NCBI GenBank assembly: GCA_910584195.1 | Contig: CAJTYV010000060.1 | Span: forward strand, 1-10,508 | Direction of reading: 5' to 3' | DNA: 10,508 nt | Origin: an uncultured Ruminococcus sp. | Lineage (GTDB): Bacteria > Bacillota > Clostridia > Oscillospirales > Ruminococcaceae | In this document: one piece after another, positions 1-7,149 of the stretch | Layout: the number at the start of each line of letters is the position of its first letter | Position numbering within the stretch: position 1 is the first letter of the stretch | Made by a program: the position numbers and the translations under genes | The notes under the pieces: generated by a model | The model's input: the letters and a program-made list of their open reading frames with translations, nothing else | Databases searched by the model: none | What the model was told of the DNA's origin: nothing

Positions 1-50
1 TCCTCGTTCCCGACTATGTACGGGTCTGCCTGCGTTCCTGTTCCTGTCAT
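1..50 (-). CDS. Probable tail fibre / receptor-binding protein, N-terminus only
   Basis: The first 16 codons read MTGTGTQADPYIVGNE before the window ends. The ATG overlaps the stop of the preceding hub gene as ATGA (47-50), which is translational coupling. An AAGGAG lies at 64-69, 13 bases from the start, a long spacing. The GTGTxxxPYIV pattern is a familiar opening of phage tail appendage and other surface proteins, many of which continue as a beta-helix. That family statement is from general knowledge; only the short motif is seen here. Its position after the hub fits a fibre or receptor-binding protein. The rest of the gene is outside the window, so its length and domain content are unknown. 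Confidence 0.6.
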   Translation of the reverse strand, partial: MTGTGTQADPYIVGNE

Positions 51-1753
51 AAAATTTTTTCAACTCCTTCCGGGATATAGACAAATTCCACATCCGAATC
101 TTTAAACGCCGTACCGCCTATGACCTTTACCGCCGCGCCTCCGAGAATCGCAGGAACTGACGGCTTTACGCTGCTTCCTATGTATTTTGTAACAGATGCA
201 GAACCGCCGCTTACAGTATATTCGTAGTCCGACGCATTGGTGGGAACTGCCTGTTCTCCCACGATCCCCTGACCCCATACGCACGCCGTGATCCGCTGTA
301 TCTCCGCATTGCCCGAAGCTTCTGCCGATACGGTATGAGAGCCTGCCGAAGCTGTGATATTAAGTGCGAAATGTATCGTCATTACGCCGTTTTTCATGCT
401 TTTTTCAACCGCATGCACCGTCTGCTTTACGCCGTCGTACAGAACGTTTATGCGCACTTCCGATGCTCCGAGACCTGCCGTATTCGCCGTTACATATACA
501 AATACGACCGTTTCCTCACGGCATGAAAAACCTCCCTCGGCAACAGTTCTGAGAACGTCCGTAAGAACTCCCTCATAGCCTTTCAGTTCAACTGCGGCTA
601 TACTTTTCGTCACGTTTATCTCGGTAACGATCTGCTGTGCCTGAGTTTTAGGCGCACCTGCCGCGGGACTTCCCTCTCCCTCGAACGCTCCGGACGAAAT
701 AAGCGTATGCGCCCCTCTGAACTGCCAGTTTTCTGCGGTTATCAGAAAGTTTGCAGACTTTTCTCCGTTGATTCCTCCCGTGATCGTTATCATGTCTCCG
801 AGTTCAAGCGCGGGATCTCCGTAATATTCTATACGTCCGGGCGTCCAGTCGGGGATATTCAGATTTTCGGCTATCGGCTTCAGATACATTTTTGCGCCGC
901 GGTCAATATCGCTTTCCGACTGATTCGGCGATATATCCATGTACGGATTCCCCGACAGCGTTATCACCGCTGCGGTATTAGGCTCGGGCTTATCCGTTCC
1001 GAACGGATAAACCGTTGTATGACCGTAACCGTTGTCGTAAGCGATCCCCCGAAGTCCGAAAGTATACTCCGCCAAAGAAACGCCGTGACGTTCGTCTGCC
1101 GGAATGCTTATAACAGGCTCTTTTCCGAACTTTTTGAAAATTATCCGACCATTTCTGTCGTCGCAGGCAAATCCGCCGATAAGCTGAGCTATCGCGGCTA
1201 CCTCCGCACGGCAGCTGTTGCGGTATCGCGAACCGAAATATATCGAAAGTCCGCCTATCATTTCATATATTTCCCGCGGCGTCTGCGCAAACGTTACTCC
1301 CGTAAGCTCCGTTACCTTTTCCATTCGGCTTTCAAGCGTTATTGCGCCGACGTAATTGTCGTTTATCGGCACGTCGAGCTTCGAAATACAGTCCGAAGCC
1401 GTGATACTTATATATCCCGAAGCGTCGCGCCGGGGATCCGTTATTGTCCATGAGCCGAGCGTTATAAATTCCGACTGTCCGGCTCTGAATTCCAGCCACA
1501 GCGTCCCTCCGCGAAGGTCCTCGCGCCGCATTCCGGGAAGATCTGCCGTTATATTTGCCGTTCCGGTATACATCTGTCCTATCCCGAATTCGTCCTCCGA
1601 AAGCGTACACTGCCGCTTATAGCTCGGTTCTCCTTTCAATACGTCTTCTTCAAGATATATTCTCTCTCCGCTTTTTGTATTTATCGCTCCGAATATATGA
1701 TGCTTCTCATGCCGCGCTATCGCTTCTTTGTACTCCTGCGTTGTTTCAAGCAC
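47..1753 (-). CDS. Tail hub / baseplate protein with C-terminal BspA-like repeat
   Basis: 568 residues with a GTG start at 1751-1753, supported by GGAGGGG at 1764-1770, ten bases upstream. Its place after the tape measure and a small distal tail protein is that of the tail hub or tail-associated protein, which caps the tube tip and carries host-binding parts. Residues 1 to about 365 look like a gp27/hub-type region: short strands with GSWTITDPRRDASGYISITA and a later ELGDMITITGG segment typical of phage hub proteins. A Pro/Ala/Gly-rich linker (about 366-380) leads to a beta-rich region (about 395-500). The last 59 residues (510-568) resemble one BspA-type leucine-rich repeat unit, with VKVIGGTAFKDSD and FVYIPEGVEKI. 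I see no peptidase motif. A DUF5048-like N-terminal domain is possible but not verified. The hub role rests on position and fold impression, not on recognised catalytic residues. Confidence 0.75.
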   Translation of the reverse strand: MLETTQEYKEAIARHEKHHIFGAINTKSGERIYLEEDVLKGEPSYKRQCTLSEDEFGIGQMYTGTANITADLPGMRREDLRGGTLWLEFRAGQSEFITLGSWTITDPRRDASGYISITASDCISKLDVPINDNYVGAITLESRMEKVTELTGVTFAQTPREIYEMIGGLSIYFGSRYRNSCRAEVAAIAQLIGGFACDDRNGRIIFKKFGKEPVISIPADERHGVSLAEYTFGLRGIAYDNGYGHTTVYPFGTDKPEPNTAAVITLSGNPYMDISPNQSESDIDRGAKMYLKPIAENLNIPDWTPGRIEYYGDPALELGDMITITGGINGEKSANFLITAENWQFRGAHTLISSGAFEGEGSPAAGAPKTQAQQIVTEINVTKSIAAVELKGYEGVLTDVLRTVAEGGFSCREETVVFVYVTANTAGLGASEVRINVLYDGVKQTVHAVEKSMKNGVMTIHFALNITASAGSHTVSAEASGNAEIQRITACVWGQGIVGEQAVPTNASDYEYTVSGGSASVTKYIGSSVKPSVPAILGGAAVKVIGGTAFKDSDVEFVYIPEGVEKIL

Positions 1754-1763
1754 GATTTCTCAA

Positions 1764-1770
1764 CCCCTCC
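1764..1770 (-). promoter_or_regulatory. Shine-Dalgarno deciding a GTG start
   Basis: The minus strand reads GGAGGGG here, ten bases before a GTG at 1751-1753 and lying right against the stop (TAG, 1770-1772) of the preceding gene. It supports the GTG as the hub start, because no ATG is nearby. Confidence 0.6.
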
Positions 1771-2123
1771 TATATTTCGATGAGATTTACCGACAATTCG
1801 GAAACAAAGCCGTTGTTTTTTATATTTCTGTCACCCGGATACATGTTTGCCGTAACATATTCCGTTCCGTCAAGAAAAACGACTTCCTGTTCAAAAGAGC
1901 TTACAAGTTTATCTACTGCTGCGATCTTCTCTGTCGAACCCTTGAATTTCAGCGACAGCTTATATGTGCCGAGACGCACAGGGTATCGTAAAGCTTTACC
2001 CGTTTCGGCTGAACGCCCCGATCCGTCCGAGATCAGATCCGATTTTGTTACGCTGAATCCATCGGTTAACGGCTGTACGGGAAGTTCTTTGCCGTTGATT
2101 GATTTTATTACAGTCGACGTCAT
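1770..2123 (-). CDS. Small distal tail protein (DUF6711-like)
   Basis: 117 residues. The ATG overlaps the tape measure stop as ATGA (2120-2123). The protein opens MTSTVIKSINGKELP and is rich in alternating hydrophobic and polar residues consistent with a beta-sandwich, as in tail-tube-like or distal tail proteins. In Gram-positive siphophages the gene between tape measure and hub usually encodes the distal tail protein (Dit). This one is much shorter than a typical two-domain Dit of about 220-250 residues, so it may be a minimal Dit core or a tube-like adaptor joining tube and hub. It resembles the small proteins grouped as DUF6711 that sit in this slot, but I could not confirm that by search. 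The role is inferred mainly from position. Confidence 0.6.
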   Translation of the reverse strand: MTSTVIKSINGKELPVQPLTDGFSVTKSDLISDGSGRSAETGKALRYPVRLGTYKLSLKFKGSTEKIAAVDKLVSSFEQEVVFLDGTEYVTANMYPGDRNIKNNGFVSELSVNLIEI

Positions 2124-5026
2124 AATTCTCCCTTTCTTATGCGGTCGTTTCGTACGGCTTTCAGGACTTCACGGCTGAACTCGCTTGAACCTTTGAAAAG
2201 ATAATTTATAATTTCGATATTCATTCCGTTTCGGAGCAGCTCGACAATGAGCTTCAGCAGTTCGATGATCTCGCCCGTATCTCCGCCCAGCATACCGCTC
2301 AGTTTCGACAGAGGAGCGATAACCTCGGGATCTGTCCGCGCATTTCTGTTGTCTCCCACCATTGCAAGCGTAGGCTCGGTTGCAAGTCCTCCGTTTGCAA
2401 GATGCGGAATTTCGGGAACATCAATGTACGGCAATGCAAATCCCACAGAACCGCCGCCAAGCCATTCAGGTATCTCAAATCCAAAATTATTCAGACCGTC
2501 AATTATCCAATTAAGACCGTCCTTAACAGCTCCTATAAGTCCGTTTATCAGATCTATAACAGCGTTTATCGGATATTTCAGCAGATTAGCCACTGCATCC
2601 CATACTCCTCCGAAAATATCCTTTATACCGTTCCACGCCCTGTCCCAGTCTCCGGTGAAAACGCCCGCGACAAAATTTACCACTCCTTTGAGAGCGTCTA
2701 TTATACTGCTCACAGCATCGATTATTCCGCCTATATATTCGCCGATCTTATCGAATACCCATCCGAACAGTTCAGCGATCGGAGGTCCGAATTTTTCAGC
2801 AAACCAGCTTACGACAGGTGCGATAAATTCGTTATATATATCCAGCGCCGCGTTTATCCATTCGCCAACAAAGTCAAGGAGATTGTCAACAAGCGGTTTC
2901 AGATGTTTATCCCAAAGCTTATCGGCGGTTTCCATTAGTTTATCAAAAACAGGCTTAAGAAATGAATTCCATATTTTGCGGAAAGTATCGCCGCAGTTTT
3001 CTATCGCCTTACGGAGCTTTTCAAAAATGGGTTCGCCCCATTTGTCCCAAAAGGCTTTTACAGATTCCATTACGTCCTGCCACTTATCTGCTATAAACTT
3101 TAGAACCGGCTTTGCAGCGTCGTTCCATATCATGTCAAAATTTTTCTTTACAACAGTAAACAGTGTTCCCAAGGTTTTTACCGACTGCGTGCTGAACTGC
3201 GTGATAACGGGCAGTCCGTCTTTTATAAAACTGCTTAGTATAGGAAATACTGCAATATTCCATATATCAGAAAAAACCGTATTGAACGTATCGAATAATC
3301 CTACCGCTATCATTCCGTAAGTCTCAAAGCATGTTCCGAGCCATTCGGTAAAATCTCCCGAAAAATAGGCTTTAAGAGGTTCGCCGAGAGACATTATATC
3401 GCTGAATATACCGTCAAGAGTAAAAAGTAATTCCTCTGTTTCGGCTTTCAGTCCGTCCCATATTCCCTCGAAGGTTGGAGAAAACGAAGTATCAGCCCAT
3501 TCGCCGAGACCTTTGAATACTTCTTTCCCTTTTTCCTTTATCGTTTCAAAGGCTGCCGACATGATGTTTTTTACTTTAGAGCCCAGTTTTTCTGCGCCTG
3601 CATCTCCGCTGCCTAAGTCGGGAATGCTTTCCTTTTTGACATTCTCCTGTTCATTATCCGAACTCGAAAGGATATTCATTTCATCGATACCAGCCATGCT
3701 AAGCTTGACTTTTTTTGCAGCGTCAGCGGTGGCTTTCAGCTTTTTTACAGCATCTGCCGACTGCTTGTATGTAGTTCCGAACAATCCTGAAATAAAGCTC
3801 GCTATCGACTTTGTAACTGCTGCAAGTCCTGTCATAAGCGTATTCAATATCGGCATTACAGTCTGAATAACAGGCATGAACGCTATGGAGAGATTTGTCT
3901 TTACTTCGTTCAGCGAAGCGATAAATTTATTGTCTGCCTTTATCGCTTCGGCAAAGCCGTCTTTGATAGCTCTGAACCCTGCATAAAGAGCCGCCATTAT
4001 AAATACGCTTTTGAATGCGGAAGCCAAATTTTTTCTAAATTTTTGAATCGGGACGGACAGCTTGTTTATATGCGAAGCTATACTGCTCATCGACTTTGAA
4101 GCCTTATTTTTCACTCTGCCAAATGAATCGCCGAGATTTTTTTCAATATTTTTTCCTGCTGCACGTGAAGCGTTTTCAAATTTTGACTTCGCAGCATTTG
4201 CAGCCTCATCAGCCTTTTTCTTAATTCCGTCTGAAAGTTCGGTTTTTATCTCGACAGGCTTCGCAGCTTTCGCCATTTCGTTGATCTCCGTCTGAAAATT
4301 ATCGGAAATTTCGGGTTTTATCTCAACGGCTTTTTCAGCAGTCATTTTATTGAGTTTTTCTTTAAGCTTATCAATTTTATTTGTTGTGGAAATTATCTGC
4401 TGCTGTACCGACTGTAACTGCGAACGCGTCTTGTCGGTAGGGTCTGACGCCGAAAGCTCCTGCCATTTTTTCTGTAACAATTCAAGCTTTTCTTTACTGT
4501 TGCCGATCTCCTTTTCAAGGCGTTCCACAGGCTCTGTCGGAACTTCATATTCGCCAAGTTTTTCTCTGATCTCATTATTGAACTTTTCAGCGGATTCGCT
4601 TAAGCTTTGATCTATTTCAGCTTGTATTTTTTTCGGATCATAGGAAATATATTTTTTCGGTTTAACAGGTTCAGGCGATTCGGTCACGATCTCTGCTTCA
4701 ATTACAGGCTTATTCATTCTTTCTATGGCTCTCTGGACGATTTCGTTTATTTCTTCTGCCGACTGCTCAAAAGCGGACGTATCGGCTTTCTGTATTTCAA
4801 CTTGCGGAACATCGACTTCCGGAAAGTCCATTTCTTTTTCAAACTTCGGCATTTCGATTTCGGGTATTGAAACATCTGCTTTATTCATGCTTTCCGAAAT
4901 AGCTCTGCCGATAGCTTCCCCAAGTTTCTTTGCGGGTTTCTGAGCTTCGGAGCGTATTTTTTCGAGCTGAGCTTCAAGCCGGGATTTTATTACAAGATCA
5001 AATGAAACGTATCCTACGTCAGTCAT
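2120..5026 (-). CDS. Tail tape measure protein
   Basis: 968 residues, the longest gene of the window. It starts at an ATG with a very strong site, AAAGGAGGT, in 5031-5040. It is placed directly after the tail assembly chaperones and before the distal tail gene, which is the invariant tape measure position. Residues 1-300 are charged and predicted coiled coil. A hydrophobic stretch (about 342-351, FIMAALYAGF) and another (about 380-415) could insert in the host membrane during DNA ejection. A Trp-rich amphipathic region follows (about 600-840). The closing motif HLANGGLATEPTLAMVGDN (from residue 875), followed by EVIAPLSKL, is typical of Bacillota tape measures. No peptidase or transglycosylase motif is visible. 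By the usual rule of about 0.15 nm per residue, the tail would be at most about 145 nm long. The protein sets tail length and is packed inside the tube. Confidence 0.95.
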   Translation of the reverse strand: MTDVGYVSFDLVIKSRLEAQLEKIRSEAQKPAKKLGEAIGRAISESMNKADVSIPEIEMPKFEKEMDFPEVDVPQVEIQKADTSAFEQSAEEINEIVQRAIERMNKPVIEAEIVTESPEPVKPKKYISYDPKKIQAEIDQSLSESAEKFNNEIREKLGEYEVPTEPVERLEKEIGNSKEKLELLQKKWQELSASDPTDKTRSQLQSVQQQIISTTNKIDKLKEKLNKMTAEKAVEIKPEISDNFQTEINEMAKAAKPVEIKTELSDGIKKKADEAANAAKSKFENASRAAGKNIEKNLGDSFGRVKNKASKSMSSIASHINKLSVPIQKFRKNLASAFKSVFIMAALYAGFRAIKDGFAEAIKADNKFIASLNEVKTNLSIAFMPVIQTVMPILNTLMTGLAAVTKSIASFISGLFGTTYKQSADAVKKLKATADAAKKVKLSMAGIDEMNILSSSDNEQENVKKESIPDLGSGDAGAEKLGSKVKNIMSAAFETIKEKGKEVFKGLGEWADTSFSPTFEGIWDGLKAETEELLFTLDGIFSDIMSLGEPLKAYFSGDFTEWLGTCFETYGMIAVGLFDTFNTVFSDIWNIAVFPILSSFIKDGLPVITQFSTQSVKTLGTLFTVVKKNFDMIWNDAAKPVLKFIADKWQDVMESVKAFWDKWGEPIFEKLRKAIENCGDTFRKIWNSFLKPVFDKLMETADKLWDKHLKPLVDNLLDFVGEWINAALDIYNEFIAPVVSWFAEKFGPPIAELFGWVFDKIGEYIGGIIDAVSSIIDALKGVVNFVAGVFTGDWDRAWNGIKDIFGGVWDAVANLLKYPINAVIDLINGLIGAVKDGLNWIIDGLNNFGFEIPEWLGGGSVGFALPYIDVPEIPHLANGGLATEPTLAMVGDNRNARTDPEVIAPLSKLSGMLGGDTGEIIELLKLIVELLRNGMNIEIINYLFKGSSEFSREVLKAVRNDRIRKGEL
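4184..4327 (-). repeat. Tandem 24-residue repeat inside the tape measure
   Basis: Residues 234-257 and 258-281 of the tape measure form two adjacent copies of a 24-residue unit, opening VEIKPEISD and VEIKTELSD and each ending in an Ala/Lys-rich stretch. The copies have diverged. Since tape measure length sets tail length, gain or loss of such units would change the tail in steps. Confidence 0.5.
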
Positions 5027-5028
5027 CT

Positions 5029-5370
5029 TTACCTCCTTTCTCCGAACATTTCCATAAACATTTTTTCAAATGCAGATGAAACAATTCCGGGATCTTTTAT
5101 TTCTTCACGCTTTTGCTTTGCACGGAAATTCCGCCATTCGTTGCGAATACGATTTTCATACAGTCCGAAATGTTTCAGCCTGTCTTTATTGTTTTCCTTT
5201 CGGATAAGCACAGTCTGCCCGAGGGGAGTATCTTCCATAAGACCGCCGACAAGGGTTCTCCAGTCTTTGAAAGGAAGTTCCTCCTGATCCTCTGGCAGAA
5301 TGCCGTATTGTTTTGCTAAGGATTGTATTATAAGGCTGCGGTCGAAATTAAAATCATACCACTTCTCCGC
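5029..5370 (-). CDS. Tail assembly chaperone, T part (made by frameshift from G)
   Basis: This frame is open from 5409 down to the TAA at 5029-5031. Its conserved-looking part begins WYDFNFDRSLIIQSLAKQYG (from about 5361), continues through FKDWRTLVGGL, and runs into MEDTPLGQTVLIRKE. That is the pattern of the Gp15-like chaperone C-terminal half. The only in-frame ATG (5236-5238) lies in the middle of this conserved region, and no ATG, GTG or TTG occurs in frame upstream, so it is unlikely to be an independent gene starting at 5238. It is best read as the extension of the G gene (5354-5725) by a frameshift. The T frame is +1 (equally -2) relative to G. A possible slip point is the CCC codon at 5372-5374 followed by G, giving ...SFRP then AEKWYDF... 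and a fusion of about 231 residues. The start given here follows that inferred slip site. The G/GT pair binds the tape measure and guides tube assembly, and is not kept in the virion. Confidence 0.7.
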   Translation of the reverse strand, partial: AEKWYDFNFDRSLIIQSLAKQYGILPEDQEELPFKDWRTLVGGLMEDTPLGQTVLIRKENNKDRLKHFGLYENRIRNEWRNFRAKQKREEIKDPGIVSSAFEKMFMEMFGERR

Positions 5371-5725
5371 CGGGGCGAAAGCTGTCGGACTTTTCGTCCT
5401 CTTCTTCCTTTAATTCCTCGCCCGTGACAGCTGCAATAACAATTTTCAGCAGTTCGTTTGATGCGGCAAAGGAAAGCTCCATGCTTTCTATTTCTTTATA
5501 CTTCTTACCGAATGCAAGTTCAAAAACTTTATCCATTCTTTCAAAGCTTTCTTCCCGATTTTTGCTTTTGGCTGCTTCGTCTTTTTCAGCCGCTTTATCT
5601 TCAAAAAGAGCCATCATTTTACGAACGGTTTTCTGTCTGTCATCGACAGCGAAAACCCTGTCTCCTATTTTTATCTCAGGCGAACCGCAAATTAATTTAT
5701 TATCAAGCGCATACATTCTTCCCAT
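5354..5725 (-). CDS. Tail assembly chaperone, G part
   Basis: 123 residues with an ATG at 5723-5725 and an AAAGGA-type site at about 5736-5741. It is small and charged, opening MGRMYALDNKLICG, with a predicted helical body and an acidic tail ending FRPGGEVV. Lying between the tail tube and tape measure genes, it is the G chaperone, made in excess of the frameshifted GT product. Its last 19 codons overlap the open T frame. An attenuator-like hairpin lies upstream (5757-5784), which would lower its expression relative to the tube protein, as expected for a non-structural assembly factor. The assignment rests on position, size and the overlap with the Gp15-like frame. Confidence 0.75.
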   Translation of the reverse strand: MGRMYALDNKLICGSPEIKIGDRVFAVDDRQKTVRKMMALFEDKAAEKDEAAKSKNREESFERMDKVFELAFGKKYKEIESMELSFAASNELLKIVIAAVTGEELKEEEDEKSDSFRPGGEVV

Positions 5726-5756
5726 AATAATATCTTCCTTTCATTTTCGCATAACA

Positions 5757-5784
5757 AAAGCGCTTCCCGGCTGAGAAGCGCTTT
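5757..5784 (-). terminator. Attenuator-like hairpin after the tail tube gene
   Basis: A perfect 10-bp inverted repeat, AAAGCGCTTC and GAAGCGCTTT with an 8-base loop, is followed on the minus strand by a short T run (TTTTG including the stem end). It sits 58 bases past the tail tube stop and 31 bases before the G start. The weak T tract suggests partial termination or an RNA-end stabiliser rather than a full stop, since the tail genes downstream must be transcribed. Confidence 0.6.
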
Positions 5785-5842
5785 AAGGCAACACCGCACA
5801 AAGCACACCTGACGGCTTTGCACGTCATCTGCTTGAATATTT
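5785..5842. other. Intergenic stretch with nested inverted repeats, possible interspersed element
   Basis: Between the hairpin at 5757-5784 and the tail tube stop lies non-coding sequence with two competing small stems: CAAAGC (5799-5804) with GCTTTG (5815-5820), and GACG (5811-5814) with CGTC (5823-5826). The block reading AAGGCAACACCGCACAAAG (from 5785) looks like a type of intergenic repeat I have seen in Ruminococcus-like genomes, but I cannot verify that here. Confidence 0.25.
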
Positions 5843-6295
5843 TTATGAAGCAGGCGTGAAGCCGGGCATTCCTCTGCTCATAATGTCAAATGCCAGCGGA
5901 GCTACGGTCCTCGATTCTCCCGCGCCCCATTCGGTTACGCTGACAACGCATGGCACAACAAGCTTCGCGCCGCTTGGGAAATTCCACACAAATGTTGTAT
6001 TGCAGTCTTTTCCTGTTTTCAGTGCAAGACCGGCGACATAATCGTTTCCTGCATCGCCTACGTTACGCTTTCCCGAAACAGAAATTGAAATACTCTTACC
6101 CGTAACAAGCCGATCCATCCAGCCTTTGTTGTTAAAAGACGACCATTCCTCAACATTTCCGTCAATGGAAACCGAAAAGCTTTCCATATCTGCGATAGGC
6201 ACAAGATTTTCCTCGGACGATCCGTCTCCGCCCGTTTTGTCGATACTGAACTGGTTCTCATAGCACGGATAAACTCCCGTGAGCGGTGTACTCAT
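5843..6295 (-). CDS. Major tail tube protein
   Basis: 150 residues with an ATG at 6293-6295 and a strong AGGAGG-containing site at about 6302-6311, consistent with high expression. The sequence is beta-rich with few coiled regions. It includes VEEWSSFNNKGWMDRL, then SGKRNVGDAGNDYVAG, and ends near APLAFDIMSRGMPG, a pattern of Gram-positive phage tail tube proteins. It follows the tail terminator gene and precedes the chaperones. No sheath gene accompanies it, so it forms the tube of a long non-contractile tail. The stop lies before an attenuator hairpin, which fits a structural protein needed in many copies. Confidence 0.85.
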   Translation of the reverse strand: MSTPLTGVYPCYENQFSIDKTGGDGSSEENLVPIADMESFSVSIDGNVEEWSSFNNKGWMDRLVTGKSISISVSGKRNVGDAGNDYVAGLALKTGKDCNTTFVWNFPSGAKLVVPCVVSVTEWGAGESRTVAPLAFDIMSRGMPGFTPAS

Positions 6296-6298
6296 AAG

Positions 6299-6688
6299 TT
6301 ACTCCTCCTTTTTGGCGTATATTATATCGGCGTCCACGATACATTCGCAAACGCCTTTTTCATCCTTTCCGATATTACGGACTGCCTTAACATCGGCAAA
6401 TTTTATGATATGCTCCGATGTTTCCATGTCTCTGAAGCCCTCGAACATTTCAGCTATTTCAAGGACTTTTTTCTCTGCCTTTGCCGGATTTTTGCCCCAG
6501 CGTACAAGTATCCGAAGCTTAATTGTCTGATAGCTCGAATCGCCTCCGATACATTCGCGGAAATAAAAGTCGCCGCGCTGATATATACCGATAGTTTTTT
6601 CAAGGGATGCGTTGATACAGCTTGCCGTAATACTGTCATATTCAAGCAGATCCGCAAGAAGATCGGCAATTTCAAGCAAAGTTATCAT
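6299..6688 (-). CDS. Tail terminator protein (minor capsid protein 3 type)
   Basis: 129 residues. The ATG overlaps the previous stop as ATGA (6685-6688). It opens MITLLEIADLLADLLEYDS, a helix, followed by a strand region with KTIGIYQRGDFYF and TIKLRILVRWGKN. This is the layout of tail terminator proteins, which cap the finished tube and join it to the head; in A118-like phages the gene is often labelled minor capsid protein (Minor_capsid_3 type). It ends only 3 bases before the tail tube start, the usual order. I did not confirm the family by search. Confidence 0.7.
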   Translation of the reverse strand: MITLLEIADLLADLLEYDSITASCINASLEKTIGIYQRGDFYFRECIGGDSSYQTIKLRILVRWGKNPAKAEKKVLEIAEMFEGFRDMETSEHIIKFADVKAVRNIGKDEKGVCECIVDADIIYAKKEE

Positions 6689-7149
6689 ATTTTCCCTTTC
6701 AAATTTTTCTCATACGTATCTTTTATGAAGTTCTTTTTGTTTCCGCTGATATACGGTTCGAGCCAATGATCCTTTCTGCCGTTTTGGAATGTTAATTTTT
6801 CTTTCGGCTGCTTTACTTTGAGTTTTGCCCCTTTCCTGAATCTGTAGCCAACTATTGCACCGTACTTATCACGTACCAGCGCGGGACCTTTTCCTGTTTC
6901 TTTGTCCGCCATTTTCAATCCTTCATAGAGATAGCGAGAGTATATAACAGAATGTTCAAGCTTAACATGAATGCCGTTATCATCGGATTCATCCGAAACA
7001 AAAATACCTTTCATTAAGTCGCCTTGGTCAAGCGGAACAGTATTATTTATTTCGGAATGAACCTCTTCCATAGTTTCCACAGCCGCTTTTCTTGCTGCTT
7101 GTTCAATTTTTCTAATCGCCTGTTTGTTGAGCTTTATTTTGATCTTCAT
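6685..7149 (-). CDS. HK97-gp10-like head-tail protein (minor capsid protein 2 type)
   Basis: 154 basic residues. The ATG overlaps the previous stop as TAATG (7147-7151). An N-terminal amphipathic helix (KAAVETMEEVHSEINNTVP) leads to a VPLDQGDLMKGI segment, and a YSRYLYEGLKMADKETGKGP region follows. That arrangement, with a residue pattern like 'Y..YLYEG', is typical of HK97-gp10-like and Minor_capsid_2 proteins found between head closure and tail terminator genes. It ends in a Lys-rich tail. The exact job in the neck is not settled for this family. Confidence 0.7.
   Translation of the reverse strand: MKIKIKLNKQAIRKIEQAARKAAVETMEEVHSEINNTVPLDQGDLMKGIFVSDESDDNGIHVKLEHSVIYSRYLYEGLKMADKETGKGPALVRDKYGAIVGYRFRKGAKLKVKQPKEKLTFQNGRKDHWLEPYISGNKKNFIKDTYEKNLKGKI

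Noticed and set aside
47..62. A-run and T-run at the hub stop as a frameshift site joining hub and fibre
   Set aside because: The next gene is in the -1 frame and the run GAAAAAATTTTATGA is suggestive, but it does not fit the X XXY YYZ pattern and the ATGA overlap with its own start is a simpler explanation.
707..1453. Plus-strand open frame of 248 codons
   Set aside because: It is antisense to the hub gene, Arg/Tyr-rich, and without a ribosome binding site; the minus-strand frame has coupling and family features.
2247..3320. Long plus-strand open frame of 357 codons
   Set aside because: It is entirely antisense to the tape measure gene, is Ser/Pro/Ile-rich as expected of a shadow frame, and has no start signal or recognisable domain.
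5029..5238. Stand-alone 69-residue gene from the ATG at 5238
   Set aside because: Conserved-looking sequence extends well upstream in the same frame without any start, so a frameshift from the G gene explains it better.
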